Positions 59,558-64,000 of a DNA stretch of 64,000 nt are shown one piece after another. Under the pieces are notes generated by a model that saw only the letters and a program-made list of their open reading frames with translations, did not search any database and was not told the origin of the DNA. Source of the stretch: Monarcha castaneiventris obscurior (taxonomy: Eukaryota > Chordata > Aves > Passeriformes > Monarchidae); contig JAMPIT010000549.1 of the NCBI GenBank assembly GCA_026261815.1, positions 124,001 to 188,000 of the forward strand, written 5' to 3'. The stretch's first letter is position 1. Each line of letters starts with the position of its first letter. A program made the translations under genes and the position numbers.

Positions 59558-62181
59558 GATATTTAGGAGATGTACCAGCAGCAATATTTATGACCCCTAG
59601 GATTACAAATGTTTCAGGCTAGGTTTCTTTTCTAGGAAAATTTAGAACATTTTACCTAAACTCCACTAATGCTAAGCAATCACCAGCACTGTAATTATGG
59701 AAACAGAAAATCTGCCTTCTTCACCTGCAACAATCAAGTATTATTTTTATTAATTATGGTTCATTCAAGCTACATATTTTGGCAAGGAAGGCCTGGGACA
59801 ATTGACAGATGGGACATCACAGCTTGTTTCATGAAACCACGGAAAAACGATCTTTTTGTAATGAAAAGCCCACTTTTATTGTAAATTTGGCTCCCTAGTG
59901 ATCCAAAATGCCAAGAAATAGCTGGAAAGTTCCAAATATCTAATATCTGTGTGTTTCTAGTGCAAAGTGCCCCAAAAATCAATGGCAAGTTTGCTCTGAG
60001 GATATCACTTGGAAGAAGACATTCAATTGATATCAACCCCATCCTTAGGTGAGGTTTATTTACAGTTGTGTCTGTAACACAGCCATCCATGACAAGGAGG
60101 AAGAAAATGTGGATTATGTCCTGCTTCTTCCTTTACTTCCTCAATCGCTGACTTGGGCATGAATTTGGTATTCAGTAAATATTCAGGGAGAAAATTGCCT
60201 GAGATGAGGAGATAATATTATGCTCATGAGTGCTTAGAGGGTTTGGAATTGGCAATCACAGGAGGAGTCCTCAGATGCTTTTTAGCACAGCCACCTCCAT
60301 TATATCTTTACATTACAGGCTGTTAAAGGACCAGGCTGCTCCAAACAGGATAATTCAAACATCTGATGGCAGCAGTGTGTGCAAAATGTACAATTATTGG
60401 TGTTCAGGAGAGTGGGGATGGGGATCTCTCTGTCAAGCAGGGGCTCCAGGGAACTTCTTGGCTGCAAGATGTAGCAGAATATTGCACATCTGAGAGGGGA
60501 AAGTGTGGGAATGGAGCACAGGGAGAAAGGGAGACTGCCTTGGAATGCAGAGGCAACGATGTGTAAATGTAGAATGTGATGGATAACTGCTGAGCATGAG
60601 TTTCAAGCATGGGACTTCAGTCACTTTGGTCCTGGGAGCCCACATAGGATAATGGGAAGAGCAGGACTGAGATTGTAGTTTTGGGTGCACAAACCGTGTC
60701 CTTAGCTCTGGTCTTTACACTTCAGGAACAGTGTGGAAAAATCAGCTGAAAATAGCATTTCTGGAAAGATGTGCCACAGTAAAAACACCCGGGAAATTCT
60801 GACTAATTCAAGAGAAAACAAAGAGCATTCGTGTACAGATCCCTCCAAGAGAAACTGATGAGAAGGAGAAAAATCTCTTGGCAGCACAATCGTGAGTGAG
60901 GTCTAGGGGGTGCAGACAGGGAAAATGAACCAGACAGAGCTGTGGGCACAGTGGGGTCTCGCAGTGATTCCTCCCTTAGCAGTGAGGATTGGGTAGAAAG
61001 GAGCAGAGAAATGAAAATGTGTTTTGGAAAGAGTTTGCAGCTGAAAGGAGATGTTACACGGCAGAATCTCAGCGTGTGTAATGATTCAAGTATCAAATTC
61101 CAAGCTTATTTTGGTGCCTGGAGATGGCATTTATTGATGTGAACTCATTCAGCCAAAACCCCACTTGATATTTTGAAAATGAAGAGGAGTTAACCACTCC
61201 TTGTGTTTCCTGGTTTAATATTGATGACCTCCCCAGCTTCTAGATAGCCCTGCAAACCCACCCGCAGCACACAATAGACACAGAGAGCATTCACATCTTT
61301 ATTCCATCACTGTGCAGATTAGATTCAATAAATTACTCCATTTTTTTCCCCCAAAATTTCAAATATACTTTAATTCGACAAACACAGATCATAATGGACG
61401 TTTTGTTAATGCTTTGGATAGCTTAAATAAAACTTTTAAAGATAGCACCAGCCAAAGTCAAATTAAAGAGTTGAGACACCCTGAATAAACCAGCTTTAAT
61501 ATTTTAGAGTTTCCTGCCTTGAGGCACATTTGATTAGCAGTCACTTCATGCTCTGCTTGAAAGATCAGCCAATCCACCACAGTTTCTGTAACCCAGAATA
61601 CAGATTTATGGGGTTTTTTTTCTCCTAAGGTTTTTAAGTATTCTGAGGGTGTTTAATGACAAGTAGCCATGTATACTCAGAAAGTTTGAAAGAATAAAGT
61701 TGAAATTCCTAATTTTTTAACAAACATTCTAAATGAGGATGGACCCAATTTCAACAAAAATTGCCCCAAATTTGAGGAATCTGTTGTTATTCTGTAATAA
61801 AACACTGAATTACTAAATTGTTCCAGAGACCAGGTGTTGCTTGGGTAATTCTCATAAAATTAAGAAATTAAAGTTATAACCATGTGCCCTGTTTAATTTA
61901 ATGGAGAGAGGAATTAGAAATAAACTCAGAGTGTAGTACTTAATAAAATATGACATTCACATAACCTGAAACCCTTTCCTGCAGTAAAACTGGGATATAA
62001 ATAGAAATTTCATAAATAAGAATGTTCCAATATGATTTTCAAATAACTTCATAATGATCAGCCTGGGACGTAGCTGCTCTGGTCTCCTGTCTCTCTTTTC
62101 CTTTAATTATGTTAAAATAAAGCAGTGGATGTAAAGAAAGAAAACATAATCAGAGTGACCCTTTTACTTGAAGGACCAACC
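59558..62181. other. Single-copy DNA, no gene recognised
   Basis: AT-rich sequence; frames of 60-106 codons have no domain or splice support. Confidence 0.5.
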
Positions 62182-62286
62182 CAGCACAGGGTGGGATTGT
62201 TGGGGTGTCTGTGCAGGGCCAGGGGTTGGACTGGAAGATCCCTGTGGTTCCCTTCCAGCTCAGGATATTCCATGATTCTGTGAATC
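62182..62286 (+). mobile_element. CR1 LINE 3' end, sense
   Basis: The words 'cagcacagggtgggattgt', 'gtgcagggccaggggttgg', 'actggaagatccctgtggt' and 'cagctcaggatattccatg', then 'attctgtgaatc', match the subtype at 5754 and 42630. Confidence 0.93.
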
Positions 62287-63385
62287 TGATTACTTATTCC
62301 CAAGCTACTCTTTTGATTCTGCTGAGTTTTATGGTTCTGAGGTTTAAAAAAGAGATGATTTTAGAAATGCAAATGAGTTTTGTAGTTTAAACTCCCGTAT
62401 TTTTAATTAATCAGTTACTTCTAAATTTCCTCTCTTGTTTTTTTCTTTAAGTTCATATGGTAAAAGTGTTTTTAAAAACTTTCCACCCTCTCTGATTTTC
62501 CTGTGAATGAAGGTGATCATCATGTTAGTGTTTTCTATATAAACAGCAGATGCTGTGCCTCCTAAAAAAAGTCTGAATCCATTTCTTCATCCCTGGAGTG
62601 GAACACAACTGCCCTTAAACTTTTCTCAGTTAAACCAGAAACAGAGTTTATGGCAGGAACTTATTAATCATGTGCTGCATCAAATGTGCAGAGAGAACTC
62701 CAGAGAGCAAATTTTTAATTGCTGGAATTGGGATGGAGCCAGGACACAAGGTTAATAAGCTAATTCCTCCAAGGGGTATTTAACTACTGTGCCCCATCAA
62801 TACTTGGGCTTTGCATTCCATCTGAAAGATGACCCCCAGAAACAACAGAAATTCCTGAGTGCTGCCTGACGCCTCCTTCAGAACCGAGCGGCAGGAGAGC
62901 TCCTCGATGACATTGACAGAGGGCACTGCTCCTGCACCCAGCACCACGGCCTTGCTCAGAGGGTGAGGAGTGCATAGGGCTGCCCTGCACACGCCACTCT
63001 CACCCATCAGTGCTTACCAGGAAAATGCTCATTCCTTGAAATAACATTTCAAATTAGAGGACAAGTCTTTGCAACCTGCTTTCTTTGTTCCATTGATACC
63101 GCACATTTGTTTTTCCAGTCAAGCTGCAGCAATCACAACTGGGGATGTTTTACTCCTTCCCTTTTACTTCTGATGACCTTCTGCAGCAGAAAATTCTATA
63201 TAACGGTAATAGAGTTTTATTAAAACTCTCTCCAGATTTCTACTTCCTAAATAATTTCTTTCACCACTTTGATTTCATCGTTTTACTAATTTCAAAGCAC
63301 ACCATATGCAGGTAGCTGAGAATTAAATCTTGCTGCAGAGCAGTAAGGCAGAATGACAGAGAGAGACTCCACCACTTCCCTTTCC
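62287..63385. other. Single-copy DNA
   Basis: No gene is recognised. The slightly GC-richer interval 62800-63000 carries frames on the minus strand without support. Confidence 0.45.
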
Positions 63386-63442
63386 CTAGGGTGGTGGAGG
63401 AGCCACAATCCCTGGAAGTGTTCCAAAAACACCTGGATGTTC
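63386..63442 (+). mobile_element. CR1 LINE fragment, sense, 3' terminus missing
   Basis: Only 'ctagggtggtggaggagcc', 'acaatccctggaagtgttc' and 'caaaaacacctggatgttc' remain, corresponding to the 'gtggtggagtcaccatccc' zone of CR1. Confidence 0.7.
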
Positions 63443-63486
63443 ACAGGTTGCTGCTCTGCACATCTGCTGATGGGAAGCAGGGAATG

Positions 63487-63630
63487 AATTCCTTATTTTG
63501 CTTGTCTTGCATGTGCAGTTTTTGATTTACCCAGGAAACTTTCTTTATCTCAACCCAGGAGCTTCTCCCCATCCTGCTGGGGAAAGTGAGCGAGGCTCTG
63601 TGGGGCAGAGCCTGAGCTGTAAAAAGCTGA
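63487..63630 (+). mobile_element. Decayed 3' part of an ERV LTR (same family as 55138-55636)
   Basis: The sequence 'gtgcagtttttgatttacc', 'aaactttctttatctcaac', 'ccaggagcttctccccatc', 'ctgctggggaaagtgagcg' and 'aggctctgtggggcagagc' follows the same order of words as the 3' part of the 55138 LTR ('tttctgctttccctgttga', 'actgcctttgtctccaccc', 'gatcccgctggtggggagt'). The terminal 'gggttaaaccaggaca' is eroded. It lies 45 bp after a CR1 remnant. Confidence 0.6.
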
Positions 63631-64000
63631 GAGAGTCTCTCGTGGCAGCTCAGTCATCAAAGGCAAGACTGCAGATCTACCTGAGCTCCTCTGCTTCCTC
63701 CAGGAAATCAGTGCAGGACAAAGTCATGGATCCATCTGTGCTGGTATTTCAGCAGTGTAAATAGGTTTATCCAAAGCTGGGTGTAATTCCAGCACGTAAA
63801 TTATGCAATGCTTCCTTTCTGAGATGCAAATCACTGATTCAGGGGTAAAGCTCACTGAAATGAGGAAGCAGCAGCAGCTCCCATCCTCATGGAAACCCAG
63901 GAGGTGATCACTGAGCTGCTCCTTTGACTTTGGGTGGGTAATTTAAGAAGAATATTAACAATTCAGTAACTGCTTTACTTCCTCAGAATACCCAATTCTG
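63631..64000. other. Single-copy DNA at the window end
   Basis: No gene or further repeat is recognised. Confidence 0.5.

Noticed and set aside
1..64000. tRNA, rRNA, snRNA genes or bacterial-type operons, riboswitches and ribosome binding sites
   Set aside because: None recognised by eye on either strand, and the repeat content places the DNA in a bird nuclear genome where bacterial signals do not apply.

Overview
The window is vertebrate nuclear DNA and almost certainly from a bird, probably a songbird. The evidence is about thirty 3'-end fragments of CR1 LINEs carrying the typical avian tail, in which an 8-bp GATTCTRT-like motif follows the 'ggtcccttccaacccaaac' block. There are also endogenous-retrovirus LTRs of avian type, AT-rich single-copy DNA between the repeats, and no dense coding. 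The organism call rests on repeat recognition by eye, not on a database search.

No protein-coding gene can be established. The longest open frames lie in low-complexity DNA (homopurine tract 45068-45699, minisatellite 29609-30045), in a GC-rich LTR (27289-28594), or in CR1 copies, and all are best read as non-coding. One stretch looks like a real exon: 44693-44934 (+). It has a pyrimidine-rich tract and an AG acceptor, about 80 codons with vertebrate-like codon use, and an in-frame stop. I do not recognise its protein. The window is therefore either a large intron or intergenic desert, possibly holding one terminal or alternative exon.

Layout. 1-4500: AT-rich single-copy DNA. 4505-12180: eight clear CR1 fragments and one doubtful one, mostly in sense orientation. 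14376-14937: the longest CR1 copy (562 bp, antisense). 15-27 kb: sparse CR1 pieces, a pure 17-copy ATTTT array (24191-24275) and unique DNA. 27289-28594: a 1306-bp solo LTR flanked by a 5-bp target-site duplication, the main GC/CpG-rich island of the window. 28755-28945: AT microsatellite. 29290-29480: a motif-dense single-copy block, candidate regulatory element. 29609-30045: an 11-unit 39/43-bp minisatellite with a 160-bp higher-order period. 32.9-39.2 kb: CR1 cluster including a facing inverted pair. 39.2-46.4 kb: mostly unique, with the candidate exon and, 133 bp after its stop, a 632-bp homopurine tract. 46.4-54.2 kb: CR1 fragments in both orientations. 55138-55636: a second, older solo LTR; a decayed piece of the same family lies near 63487-63630. 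57.7-59.4 kb: pure TTCC and CTAT arrays.

There is no cooperating gene set here. What can be supported is the repeat landscape, one exon candidate, several regulatory-element candidates and a few tandem-repeat structures. I found no convincing sign of a novel multi-gene system.
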